This document shows positions 6,364-13,203 of a stretch of 13,203 bases of DNA, in pieces. Both the position numbers and the translations under genes were made by a program. Source of the stretch: Candidatus Colwellbacteria bacterium RIFCSPLOWO2_12_FULL_43_11 (lineage in GTDB: Bacteria; Patescibacteriota; Minisyncoccia; UBA6257; Colwellbacteraceae); contig MHJB01000039.1 of NCBI GenBank assembly GCA_001817805.1, forward strand, positions 1 through 13,203, written 5' to 3'. Each line of letters starts with the position of its first letter. Within the stretch, counting starts at the first letter, position 1. The notes beneath the pieces are model-generated. The model worked only from the letters and a program-made list of their open reading frames with translations. It did no database searches and was not told the DNA's origin.

Positions 6364-7578
6364 TTAAAGCGTCTTTACTAAATTATAGATTGGCATCAGT
6401 ATCGACGCAAACAGGGTTCCGACCAAAACCCCGATAACCAACATTAACGCTGGTTGTATTAATTCTACCAAATTATTCATAAGTGTATCAACTTCCCTTG
6501 TATAAAAGGCAGAAATGCGTTCCAGTAGCTCTTCCAGACGCCCAGTGGACTCTCCAATAGCCACCATTTGAGATACCAGTGGTGGAAAGTATTTTTCGTT
6601 TTTATTGAGAGATGCGGACAAAAGTTCGCCGCGCCTAACGTCCTCCGCTACCCCACTCAATAAATCATGGTAGATAACACTACCCACGGTAACGCTCGCC
6701 ACATCTAATGTCTGCGATATAGGGATACCCCCCTTAATCAATATTGCCGATGATTCGGCAAATCTTGCCACATAAAGCTGTTTTAGAAGCGTACCAAAAA
6801 GCGGGGTACGTAAAGCCAGTTCGTCGAAAATAGCCCTGCCTTCGGGAGTTCTGAAATAATCCACTATCATAACAAAAGTGACTATAAGCAAGGCAATAAC
6901 GGCCCACCACCAACTCGCCAGAAACTTACCCACAACCAAAACCACTTTAGTGAAGGCGGGTATGGGTACATTGGATTCCTCGAAGATTGGCTCAATATTC
7001 GGCAAAACCAATGTGGCCATTACGCTTACCACTACGAAGAAAAGAACTATCACAACAATCGGATAGATGAGCGCGCTTCTGATTTTGGATGTCAAAATAA
7101 CTTCCTTTTCCAGATAATCGGCCAAGTAACTAATCGCCTCTTCCATGCGCCCGGTTATTTCGGCAGATCTCACAAGATTGATATAGAAGGGTGAAAAAAT
7201 ATTAGGGTATTTTTCCAGTGATTGTGATAAAGAGAGACCCGCATCAACATCGGCGATTATTTGGAAAGCCGTGTTTCTTAAATTAGCTTGCCTGGTCTGC
7301 CTCTCTAAAGTCCTTAGAGCTTCGGCTAAAGGAATTTTAGCCGATAAGAGTGTGGCCAACTGCCTGGTAAATATCATAAGGTCTTTGGCGCTAACGCGGT
7401 TAAATATATCCGTGAGACGGCTTAAATCAAACCAGTCTTTCTTTTCTTCAGAATCCAGTGATAGAAGAAAAAGGTTGTGGGAAGACAAGATACTAGCCGC
7501 AGTCTCTTTGGTGGAGGCCTCAATAGACCCAACTTGTAGTTCTCCGTCTTTTGTCCGAGCTTTGTAATGAAGCTTCAT
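6364..7578 (-). CDS. pilC: Type IV pilus inner-membrane platform protein PilC
   Basis: A 404-aa protein of normal length for the GspF/PilC family, the membrane platform that couples the PilB and PilT motors to pilin insertion and removal. It has a short N-terminal region (LHYKARTKDGELQVGSIEAS) and two cytoplasmic T2SF repeats. The first is at about residues 64-190 (FTRQLATLLSAKIPLAEAL, then AEITGRMEEAI); the second at about 265-395 (FAESSAILIKGGIPISQTL, then GESTGRLEEL). Three membrane segments lie at about 168-193, 212-239 and 374-396. ATG at 7578 begins one base after the pilT stop codon and is preceded by AGAGAGG with a 7-nt spacer, the clearest ribosome binding site in the window, lying inside the end of pilT. 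Tight coupling to pilT is therefore likely. Confidence 0.97.
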   Translation of the reverse strand: MKLHYKARTKDGELQVGSIEASTKETAASILSSHNLFLLSLDSEEKKDWFDLSRLTDIFNRVSAKDLMIFTRQLATLLSAKIPLAEALRTLERQTRQANLRNTAFQIIADVDAGLSLSQSLEKYPNIFSPFYINLVRSAEITGRMEEAISYLADYLEKEVILTSKIRSALIYPIVVIVLFFVVVSVMATLVLPNIEPIFEESNVPIPAFTKVVLVVGKFLASWWWAVIALLIVTFVMIVDYFRTPEGRAIFDELALRTPLFGTLLKQLYVARFAESSAILIKGGIPISQTLDVASVTVGSVIYHDLLSGVAEDVRRGELLSASLNKNEKYFPPLVSQMVAIGESTGRLEELLERISAFYTREVDTLMNNLVELIQPALMLVIGVLVGTLFASILMPIYNLVKTL

Positions 7579-7579
7579 A

Positions 7580-8650
7580 TTATATCCTCTCTAAAAGTAT
7601 GCGTAACTCACTCGGATTAAGCGAATAGATTTCCGCATTTTCCAGGGAAATTTCCTTACGCTTCACGAGATCCGCAAGAGACCTGTTTAGGGTAACCATA
7701 CCTTCCTGCAAACTCGTCTCAATTACCAAGTCAATCTGATAAGTTTTTCTTTCTCTAATCAGGTTTCTAACGGCGGAGTTTACAAACATAACTTCACAAG
7801 TGGGTATGCGTCCGCCTTCAATTCTCGGCACCAGTCTTTGAGAAACTATGCCTACCAGAGTTGCCGCAAGTTGCGACGTGACCTGGCTCTGTTGGGAAGC
7901 CGGGAAAGAATCAATTATACGGTCTATGGTTTGAGCGGCGGAATTGGTATGTAAGGTCGCGAACACCAAGTGACCGGTTTCGGAGGCCGTCATAGCGGTA
8001 GCGATGGATTCCGGGTCTCTCATTTCACCTATCATGATAACGTCTGGGTCCTGACGCAAGAGAGATTTTAAAGACCTATGGAAACTAGGGCTATCTGTTT
8101 TGATTTCACGCTGGGAAACAATACACCTGTCTTGGTTAAACAGATATTCTATCGGGTCTTCGATGGTAATTATATGATCGGTACGCTTGTGGTTAATTTC
8201 GTCCAGGAGCGCCGCCAAGGTCGTGGACTTACCGTGTCCGGCAGGACCCACTATCAAAACAAATCCTTGATTAAGTTTTGTAAATTCGTGGAGTATGGGC
8301 GGCAGGTTTAATTCCTCAACTGTTTTTATTTCCGCGGGAATTAAGCGGCAGGCTCCCGCCACAAAACCACGCTGGAAGAAAACGTTAACACGGAATCTGG
8401 CTTTATCTTCATAAGAGTAAGAAAAGTCAACGTCCCCGTATTTCAAAAGCTTTTCTTTTTGCTGGGGATTGAGCATAGCCATTATTATCCCCTGCGCGTC
8501 TTCGGGGGTAAGAATCGGCTCTTTCTGTAAACCGATGAGCACCCCGTCAACCCTTAAAGTAGGCCTGCGACCCACGGCGATGTGCAAGTCGGAAGCATTT
8601 TGTTTGGCTGTTATTAAAAGTAATTCGTTCAGCTTCTCTTTGTAATCCAT
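7580..8650 (-). CDS. pilT: Pilus retraction ATPase PilT
   Basis: A 356-aa hexameric secretion-type ATPase, expected to drive pilus depolymerisation at the cytoplasmic face of PilC. Seen in order: an N-terminal domain with ASDLHIAVGRRPTLRVDG; Walker A at 135-143, GPAGHGKST, with K141; the Asp box TIEDPIEYLF (E164, D165); Walker B DPDVIMIGEMRD with E209; the His box ATLHTNSA with H234; and AVRNLIRE at 293-300, which matches the AIRNLIRE element diagnostic of PilT. Length is normal. Walker A differs from the usual GPTGSGKST at two places (Ala and His), though the P-loop glycines, Lys and Ser/Thr are kept. The gene follows pilB after a 56-bp spacer that holds a TATAAT, so it may also be transcribed separately. 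PilT rather than PilU is favoured by length and by the AIRNLIRE-like element. Confidence 0.97.
   Translation of the reverse strand: MDYKEKLNELLLITAKQNASDLHIAVGRRPTLRVDGVLIGLQKEPILTPEDAQGIIMAMLNPQQKEKLLKYGDVDFSYSYEDKARFRVNVFFQRGFVAGACRLIPAEIKTVEELNLPPILHEFTKLNQGFVLIVGPAGHGKSTTLAALLDEINHKRTDHIITIEDPIEYLFNQDRCIVSQREIKTDSPSFHRSLKSLLRQDPDVIMIGEMRDPESIATAMTASETGHLVFATLHTNSAAQTIDRIIDSFPASQQSQVTSQLAATLVGIVSQRLVPRIEGGRIPTCEVMFVNSAVRNLIRERKTYQIDLVIETSLQEGMVTLNRSLADLVKRKEISLENAEIYSLNPSELRILLERI
7586..7592 (-). promoter_or_regulatory. Strong ribosome binding site of pilC inside the end of pilT
   Basis: AGAGAGG on the minus strand lies 7 nt before the pilC ATG and overlaps the last codons of pilT. It is the best Shine-Dalgarno match in the locus and confirms the chosen start. 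Confidence 0.7.
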
Positions 8651-8673
8651 AATTGATGTTTTGATTTAATTTA

Positions 8674-8679
8674 ATTATA
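8674..8679 (-). promoter_or_regulatory. Possible internal promoter -10 element before pilT
   Basis: A perfect TATAAT on the minus strand sits in the 56-bp pilB-pilT spacer, the longest gap in the cluster. It is extended to TATAATTAAAT (8669-8679), the same 11 bases as before the FimT-like gene. A convincing -35 is not seen. It could let pilT, pilC, the pilin and pilD be expressed apart from pilM-pilB. Confidence 0.38.
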
Positions 8680-8706
8680 CAGTATTGGATTCGGGGTAGC
8701 TATCTA

Positions 8707-10446
8707 CTAACTTGATGCTGTTTCTCTTAAAACCTCCTCGATAGAGACTACCCCCTCCAATGCTTTTAAAATTCCGTCTTGTCTTAAAGTAAGCATGCCT
8801 TGACGTCTGGCTTCATCGTAAAGTTTACCTTCGGTAGGGCCGGAACTTATTATATTTTCTATTTCCCTACTCATACTAAGTACTTCGAATAAAGCGATTC
8901 TGCCGGTAGCACCTTTACCTTTGCAAACCTTACACCCCGGAGCGTGGTAAAAACCGTAAGGCTCTTTATATTTCAAGCCATTTCTGGCTTCGGGACTAAG
9001 TTTGGCAAGCTCATCTTTCACAATAGTGATTATTTCTGGGGATACGGACCCTGGTTTTTTACAATTGTCGCAAAGTCTTCTAACCAACCTTTGAGACAAC
9101 ATAAGATTCAGTGATGACGGTAAAAGGAAAGGCTCAACGCCCATATCTATCAACCTGATTACCACACTTATGGCGTTGTTGGTGTGTAAAGTAGAAAGTA
9201 CTACCTGGCCGGTAAGAGAAGCGTGGACGGCGAGTTTTGCAGTTTCGGTATCTCTAATTTCACCTACCATAATTACATCGGGGTCTTGACGGACAATTTG
9301 CCTTAAACCCGAGGCAAAATCATAACCTATCTCCGGTCTCACTTGTGATTGATTAAGGCCTTCAACGAAATACTCTACCGGATCTTCCAAACTCAGGACG
9401 TTGGTTTCAACTTTGTTCAGTTCCTGAAGTAAGGCATATAGAGTTGTTGTCTTACCGCTGCCGGTAGGACCGGAAACCAGTATCATACCAAAAGGCTTTT
9501 TAACGGCTTCTGCCACCAGTTCCGCCGAATGTCCTATGAGACCAAGATTATTAACGCCCTTCAGGCCAACCGTAGGGTCTAAAACGCGGATAGCTACCTT
9601 CTCTCCAACCGGAGTGGGGAAAGTAGAGACGCGAAAGTCTATGTCTCTTCCGAAAATGACTGTTCTGAACCTACCGTCTTGAGGAACTCTCGTTTCGTCT
9701 ATCTTTAAACTGGAAAGTATTTTTACTCTTGAAATAATAGGCTGATTCAGCTCTAAAGGAAGAGAATTGACTTCTTGCAGCTCGCCATCAATCCTAAATC
9801 TAATTCTCACCCTTGTTCTCTGCGGCTCGATATGTATGTCCGACGCCCCCTCTTCAACGGCCAGTTTCAAAGTGGAAGCGACAATTTTAATAATCGGCGC
9901 TTGCTCGGAGGCATCTCCCTTCTCTTCAACCGAAACAGACCTTTGAGAAGGAGTTAAGCCGCTACCCGGCTTAATATTCAGGGACCTAACGGCTTCATCC
10001 ACTTCGGACCTGTAGGGAGAGAATTTCCTTAAGACCAACTCAAAGTCCGATGGCGTTATGATATAGACTCCAAGGCTCAGTTTGTTTTCTTTGGCAATAA
10101 ATCTCAGGGCTTCCTGGGCTCTCACATCACTAGGATGCAACATTCCAGCCACAAGTATTTTTTTATCGGCGCTTAAAGGGACAAAACCATAATTTTGAGC
10201 CGTTTCTTCCGGAATAAACTTTATTACTTCGGGTTTGATGTCGTCGGGATTTATTTTCTTGTAAGGAATCCCCAGGATTTCACTTTTAACCTGGGCCACA
10301 GAGACCTCTTCGGCCAAGCGCCTGATATAAAGTATATCTTCAACGGGCCTGTTTGTTTGCTTGCTTTCCAAAAGAAGTTTCTGGCCAAGCTCATCGGAGA
10401 GTAGAGTCTTTTTTATTAAAGCTTCTATCAGTTGCCTGTCATCCAT
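8707..10446 (-). CDS. pilB: Pilus extension ATPase PilB
   Basis: A 579-aa ATPase of the GspE/PilB family that powers pilus polymerisation through PilC. The N-terminal region (about 1-150) resembles the MshEN/GspE-N type, with EILGIPYKKI and FIPEETAQNYGFVPL. The ATPase core has ASDIHIEPQRTRVRIRFRID (201-220), Walker A GPTGSGKTTT with K332, the Asp box SLEDPVEY (E354, D355), Walker B DPDVIMVGEIRD with E396, and the His box LSTLHTNN with H421. A zinc-binding tetracysteine follows (C459-x2-C462 and C505-x2-C508), which separates it from the shorter PilT. C-terminal ITGRIALFEVL-type sequence and SIEEVLRET complete a normal-length protein. The gene starts with ATG at 10446, 3 bp after the 97-aa gene ends, and no Shine-Dalgarno is seen. 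Confidence 0.97.
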   Translation of the reverse strand: MDDRQLIEALIKKTLLSDELGQKLLLESKQTNRPVEDILYIRRLAEEVSVAQVKSEILGIPYKKINPDDIKPEVIKFIPEETAQNYGFVPLSADKKILVAGMLHPSDVRAQEALRFIAKENKLSLGVYIITPSDFELVLRKFSPYRSEVDEAVRSLNIKPGSGLTPSQRSVSVEEKGDASEQAPIIKIVASTLKLAVEEGASDIHIEPQRTRVRIRFRIDGELQEVNSLPLELNQPIISRVKILSSLKIDETRVPQDGRFRTVIFGRDIDFRVSTFPTPVGEKVAIRVLDPTVGLKGVNNLGLIGHSAELVAEAVKKPFGMILVSGPTGSGKTTTLYALLQELNKVETNVLSLEDPVEYFVEGLNQSQVRPEIGYDFASGLRQIVRQDPDVIMVGEIRDTETAKLAVHASLTGQVVLSTLHTNNAISVVIRLIDMGVEPFLLPSSLNLMLSQRLVRRLCDNCKKPGSVSPEIITIVKDELAKLSPEARNGLKYKEPYGFYHAPGCKVCKGKGATGRIALFEVLSMSREIENIISSGPTEGKLYDEARRQGMLTLRQDGILKALEGVVSIEEVLRETASS

Positions 10447-10449
10447 ATT

Positions 10450-10743
10450 TTAGAATGAGGCGAATGGATTAGAACGTCCGAAATTTTTCAATTCCGGTTG
10501 GCTGATTTTTGACATGAGCATTTTGTAAGCCACCGAGTCGGTCACTGTCGCCATGTCTAAATTAACTTTAGATACCTTAGAAACAGATTCCATATCGGGA
10601 GAGACCGTAAATTGTTCGATGCCGGGCACCGGCTTAAAGAAAAGGTAGTAAGTACCAAATCCCAAGAAACCTAAAACCAGCACTATAACGAGAAGGCTGA
10701 ACCAGGGAGTATTCTTTTTTTCTTCTTCAACTATTATGGCCAT
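10450..10743 (-). CDS. Small single-span membrane protein, PilP-like by position and C-terminal motif
   Basis: A 97-aa protein not assignable with certainty. It has an acidic/basic cytoplasmic start (EEEKKN), one membrane helix at about 14-36, then a roughly 60-residue extracytoplasmic tail ending in KNFGRSNPFASF. The gene sits between pilO and pilB, where diderm bacteria carry pilP. The terminal R-x-NPF recalls the NPF-type element near the start of PilP lipoproteins. However, there is no lipobox cysteine and no room for the beta-domain that contacts the PilQ secretin. A reduced PilP analogue that joins the PilN/PilO complex in a cell without an outer membrane is an inference. It lies 27 bp after pilO and 3 bp before pilB, clearly within the same unit. 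A small accessory protein unrelated to PilP remains possible. Confidence 0.75.
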   Translation of the reverse strand: MAIIVEEEKKNTPWFSLLVIVLVLGFLGFGTYYLFFKPVPGIEQFTVSPDMESVSKVSKVNLDMATVTDSVAYKMLMSKISQPELKNFGRSNPFASF

Positions 10744-10770
10744 AATTAGTTTTTAGTTTGTAGTTTTTGG

Positions 10771-11331
10771 TTATTGATAATATGTATCTAAAACAATGCT
10801 GTAAAGTAATGAGGTCGCGCCGGGAATGGCTCCATTCGCTACGCTTATTGAGTAGACATCAATTAATCTTATGTTAGTCTCCAAATCTTCCAGGTAGGGT
10901 TTAAGATCTTTATAATCCCCCGCCAAGCCTATGGTAACTCTAAGCGTACCTAACGGTTTAATTAAAGTTTCGTCCGTGGAAGATTTAAGTGGCGGATACT
11001 GCAAACCTAAAGACGCGACCTTCAGGTTATTCACAGTCGCCAACCCCTGAAGCTGATTAACTACACCCGGTACCCCTTCTTTATTGGGTAAAATCTGTGA
11101 AATATTTTCCTGTATTTGAGTAAAACTCTCGTAATCGCTCAAAAGTTTATTGACAGAGTCTACTGCGGCTCTTTGGTCAACCAAAAGTTTCTGCCCACTT
11201 TCTTTTTTATCCCTTAGTACTTGGATTTCGTCGTAAATCGGACGGACAAGATTGGTGAAAATAGAGATGTCTCCAATCAAGAGAAGGATGCTCGCCAGTA
11301 TACTGATTAATCTATAATTTGATCGTTTCAT
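10771..11331 (-). CDS. pilO: Pilus alignment protein PilO
   Basis: A 186-aa bitopic inner-membrane protein. It has a short cytoplasmic N-terminus (MKRSNYR), a membrane helix at about 7-29, a coiled-coil-like stretch at about 32-80 (RPIYDEIQVLRDKKESG, then VNKLLSDYESF) and a ferredoxin-like domain from about residue 95. The pattern ILPNKEGVPGVVNQLQGLA, followed by a GDYKDLKPYLEDLE helix, is typical of PilO. By family it dimerises with PilN and links the cytoplasmic PilM ring to the rest of the machine. The gene overlaps the end of pilN by 20 bp, so the two are likely translated in a coupled way and in similar amounts. No Shine-Dalgarno is visible. The PilO assignment is firm from sequence pattern and order. 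Confidence 0.92.
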   Translation of the reverse strand: MKRSNYRLISILASILLLIGDISIFTNLVRPIYDEIQVLRDKKESGQKLLVDQRAAVDSVNKLLSDYESFTQIQENISQILPNKEGVPGVVNQLQGLATVNNLKVASLGLQYPPLKSSTDETLIKPLGTLRVTIGLAGDYKDLKPYLEDLETNIRLIDVYSISVANGAIPGATSLLYSIVLDTYYQ

Positions 11332-11866
11332 CTTTAATGTTTAGCTTTATGCTGAATCTCACGGTTTTATCAGACACGGCGGAACTATTTAAGATAACCC
11401 TATCAACCCAAGTTGCCTGCTCATAAGAAGCAAGCTGGGCGGCGAGTACGTCATAAGAAGCCGCATAGCCATCTATAGCGAGAGATCTATCTTTAACCAA
11501 CAAATTGATTGCAGAGTATGAAACTTGGGGGTGAGTACTCTGTTCCAGGAGTGGCAAAACTTTGGAAGTCTGAACATGAGAGGCCAAAAGGCTTTTTAGG
11601 TTAGCTACCTGGGAATAAAACTCAACGAAGTTTTTCTGATTCTTTGACTCTATCTGTAAAGACAGACTATTGAACTCTGATTCTATATTTTGGATGGAGC
11701 TTTCCAAATAAGGCTTGTAGCCAAAACTTAGGCCGATGTAACTTAAAACGGAGAACGCGAATATAATACCGACGAAAACAAACATCTTCCAGGGCCAACC
11801 GATTGATAGTGGTTCTTTTAGAAACCTGTCGTTGCCACTCTTTGTATATTGTGTGTACTGAGCCAT
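11312..11866 (-). CDS. pilN: PilN-like pilus assembly protein
   Basis: A 184-aa bitopic membrane protein with a roughly 25-residue cytoplasmic N-terminus, a membrane helix at about 26-48, a coiled-coil region at about 55-95 (NIESEFNSLSLQIES) and a C-terminal alpha/beta domain. This is the PilN architecture, and the gene lies between pilM and pilO with a 3-bp gap on one side and a 20-bp overlap on the other. The odd point is the N-terminus, MAQYTQYTKSGNDRFLKEPL. The INLLP motif by which PilN normally docks into the PilM cleft is not present, and no upstream in-frame start could add it because pilM ends immediately before. Binding to PilM, if kept, must use another sequence. Assignment rests on order and topology more than on sequence identity. 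Confidence 0.85.
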   Translation of the reverse strand: MAQYTQYTKSGNDRFLKEPLSIGWPWKMFVFVGIIFAFSVLSYIGLSFGYKPYLESSIQNIESEFNSLSLQIESKNQKNFVEFYSQVANLKSLLASHVQTSKVLPLLEQSTHPQVSYSAINLLVKDRSLAIDGYAASYDVLAAQLASYEQATWVDRVILNSSAVSDKTVRFSIKLNIKDETIKL

Positions 11867-11869
11867 AGA

Positions 11870-12955
11870 TTATATAAATTGCCTCATACTTAACCCTAAG
11901 GCTACGGAAAACGATGGGCCTATATCTTTAATTGTAGGTTCCGTTTCCAGCGGACAAACTATCTTACTGAAAGGGTCGGCCTTCACAACCGGTATTTTAA
12001 ACTGATCGCCCACATACTTCTCCAACCCGGCCAAACTGGAGCCGCCGCCGGCAAGCATAATTCTTTCCACCTTGCCGCGATAATTCTTTTCGTAATTATC
12101 CTTAAAACGAACTACCTCATTAAGTATAGCATCTAACATCGGCATCATTAAAGTGGATAGTTCTTGTTCTCCGCCCATAGCCAAGAGTCCTTTCTGTCTC
12201 TTAAGTTCCTCTGCTCGCCTAATATTTATATTCAGGCTAGAGGCAATAACTTGAGCAATCGAACCGCCTCCCCAGTCTATCTGGGCAGTTTGTTTCAAAA
12301 GGCCCCTTTCTGCTATAGAGAATGTGGTGGACCTCGCTCCAATGTCCACTATAAGGGTAGTGGTAGGGTCTCCCATCGTTAAAATTCTAGCTATGCTTAA
12401 ACCCTCAATCTCCAGGGCCTTAAGATTCAAACCGGCGATTTTGAATATCCGTTTGTATTTTCTTACTTGTTCGTTGGGCACGGAAACCAAAAATATCTGT
12501 TGGTGTTTTAGACCCTTGTCATCGTCGTACTCGCCAACAGGGAGCCAATCTATACTAATTTCCGATATGGGCATGGGCACAAAAGCTTTCGCTTGATATT
12601 CCATCGCTTGCGCGGTTTCCTTCGGCGACATAACCGGCACATCCAGGAGCGTGGTAAAAGAGGAAAAAGTCGGCAGTGAAGCTACGGCATCGGTAGTGGT
12701 AATATTTAGATTTTTTAATAACAACTTCAAAAGATCGCCCGTTTCTTTCTCCAATACTTTCAAAGTGGATGTTTGAATCGCATCATTAGGCCTTTCGAGG
12801 TGACCGTAAGACTCCAAAATGCCATAATTTTTTAAAGTTGGTTTGCCGTTTACTTGGGCGAGCTCCACCATTTTAATAGAGGCGGTGCCGATATCCACTC
12901 CCAGGGAGCTACCCTTACCCGCAAGTGATTTAACAGAGTTTAAAAAGTCGAACAT
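11870..12955 (-). CDS. pilM: Actin-like pilus assembly ATPase PilM
   Basis: A 361-aa cytoplasmic protein with the actin/FtsA fold: phosphate-1 loop LGVDIGTASIKMVEL (18-32), phosphate-2 loop LIVDIGARSTTFSI (201-214) and adenosine motif IMLAGGGSSLAGL (299-311). AMEYQAKAFVPMPISEISID at about 117-136 is typical of the PilM 1C-like region. By family it forms a ring under the inner membrane that binds PilN. It is the first gene of the minus-strand cluster, only 21 bp from the divergent comF. ATG at 12955 has no Shine-Dalgarno. The nearest promoter-like signal places the likely transcription start within a base or two of the ATG, so the message may be leaderless (inference). Confidence 0.96.
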   Translation of the reverse strand: MFDFLNSVKSLAGKGSSLGVDIGTASIKMVELAQVNGKPTLKNYGILESYGHLERPNDAIQTSTLKVLEKETGDLLKLLLKNLNITTTDAVASLPTFSSFTTLLDVPVMSPKETAQAMEYQAKAFVPMPISEISIDWLPVGEYDDDKGLKHQQIFLVSVPNEQVRKYKRIFKIAGLNLKALEIEGLSIARILTMGDPTTTLIVDIGARSTTFSIAERGLLKQTAQIDWGGGSIAQVIASSLNINIRRAEELKRQKGLLAMGGEQELSTLMMPMLDAILNEVVRFKDNYEKNYRGKVERIMLAGGGSSLAGLEKYVGDQFKIPVVKADPFSKIVCPLETEPTIKDIGPSFSVALGLSMRQFI

Positions 12956-12957
12956 TA

Positions 12958-12972
12958 GTTATATTATATAAC
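12958..12972. repeat. Inverted repeat between pilM and comF
   Basis: GTTATA-TTA-TATAAC is a perfect 6-bp inverted repeat with a 3-bp centre that occupies most of the 21-bp divergent intergenic region. It overlaps the minus-strand TATAAT and a plus-strand TATATT. It may simply be two back-to-back -10 boxes or an operator controlling both directions. Confidence 0.6.
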
Positions 12973-12992
12973 GGAAATGACGCTCTGGCCAA
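12963..12992 (-). promoter_or_regulatory. Putative pilM promoter overlapping the start of comF
   Basis: On the minus strand, TTGGCC (12987-12992, 4 of 6 match to the -35 consensus) and a perfect TATAAT (12963-12968) are separated by 18 bp. The -35 lies inside the comF coding region. Transcription would begin near 12954-12957, at or next to the pilM ATG at 12955. Confidence 0.45.
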
Positions 12993-13203
12993 AAATAAGT
13001 GGATTAGCGCTGGATATTTTCTTCCCGCCGATATGCCTGAATTGTAAAAGTTATTTGGAGCATTTTGAAAGGGATAATCTGGTTTGCGATAAATGCTTTC
13101 GCGCCATTAGAATCTACAAAACAGTTTTCCCTTTGGGTAGGGACATTACGCTTATGGCCGCAACCTCTTACGAAGAACCCACGGTAAAAGAACTGATCCA
13201 CTA
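12977..13203 (+). CDS. comF: ComF family protein, N-terminal part (cut by the window edge)
   Basis: The plus strand from ATG at 12977 is open to the window end (75 codons). The start is LALDIFFPPICLNCKS, the characteristic ComF opening, followed by a four-cysteine zinc finger (C20, C23, C37, C40). It continues through a proline-bearing loop into MAATSYEEPTVKELIH, the Y-x-x-P-x-V/K-x-L-I stretch that precedes the phosphoribosyltransferase-like domain. That domain would lie outside the window. ComF is required for natural transformation in several bacteria, probably acting on incoming single-stranded DNA in the cytoplasm. Divergent placement 21 bp from pilM links it to the pilus cluster, possibly with shared regulation. 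A minus-strand frame over the same bases has no recognisable content. Confidence 0.9.
   Translation, partial: MTLWPKISGLALDIFFPPICLNCKSYLEHFERDNLVCDKCFRAIRIYKTVFPLGRDITLMAATSYEEPTVKELIH

Noticed and set aside
7579..7584. A TATAAT on the minus strand just before the pilC start
   Set aside because: It is formed by the pilT stop region and lies between the pilC ribosome binding site and its ATG, too close to serve as a promoter for pilC.
13004..13201. A 65-codon minus-strand open frame at the right edge
   Set aside because: It is antisense to comF, whose plus-strand reading has a clear family signature (FFPPICLNC and a four-cysteine finger). The minus frame shows no recognisable motif.
1..13203. 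Alternative genetic code (UGA as Gly or Trp), known from some CPR lineages
   Set aside because: All genes read at normal length in the standard code, and no in-frame UGA is needed to restore any of them.

Overview
The window is a compact, almost gap-free type IV pilus (T4P) assembly locus, probably from a Patescibacteria/CPR bacterium and most likely of the Parcubacteria type. That lineage call is inference. It rests on the style of the major pilin (GFTLIELLIVL followed by an ARDTRRIADM-type stretch), on minor pilins with a G|Q processing site, on the gene order and short spacers, and on the absence of any outer-membrane secretin gene. The standard code fits throughout. Sixteen genes are seen, two of them cut by the window edges. 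There is no gene-free stretch longer than about 60 bases, and no RNA gene, IS element, CRISPR array or clear terminator.

Layout. On the + strand at the right edge, the start of comF (12977 to the end) runs out of the window. It is separated by only 21 bp from pilM, which heads a long minus-strand series read right to left. The platform and motor module is pilM, pilN, pilO, a 97-aa single-membrane-span protein (PilP-like in position and C-terminal motif), the extension ATPase pilB, the retraction ATPase pilT and the platform protein pilC. Next come a major-type pilin and the prepilin peptidase pilD. The minor-pilin module follows: a FimT/GspH-like, a PilV/GspI-like and a PilW/GspJ-like pilin, then two PilX/GspK-like pilins. 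The last gene, ligA (NAD-dependent DNA ligase), starts 11 bp after the second PilX-like gene and runs off the left edge.

How they work together. PilD processes six prepilins. PilB and PilT drive extension and retraction through PilC, and PilM/N/O form the inner-membrane ring. The H-I-J-K-type minor pilins would prime the fibre and sit at its tip. With no pilQ and no full-length pilP, the machine looks built for a single-membrane (monoderm) envelope. comF next door links the locus to DNA uptake, while ligA may only share the transcript.

Most notable: the first PilX-like pilin carries a C-terminal von Willebrand factor A (VWA) domain with an intact metal site, giving a candidate tip adhesin. 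It sits beside a shorter PilX-like gene that shares a 188-bp block with only 2 mismatches, both silent, while the next 114 bp are only about 68% identical. This suggests recent gene conversion or domain shuffling. In Pseudomonas the VWA adhesin PilY1 is a separate gene after pilX; here the two functions appear fused in one polypeptide.
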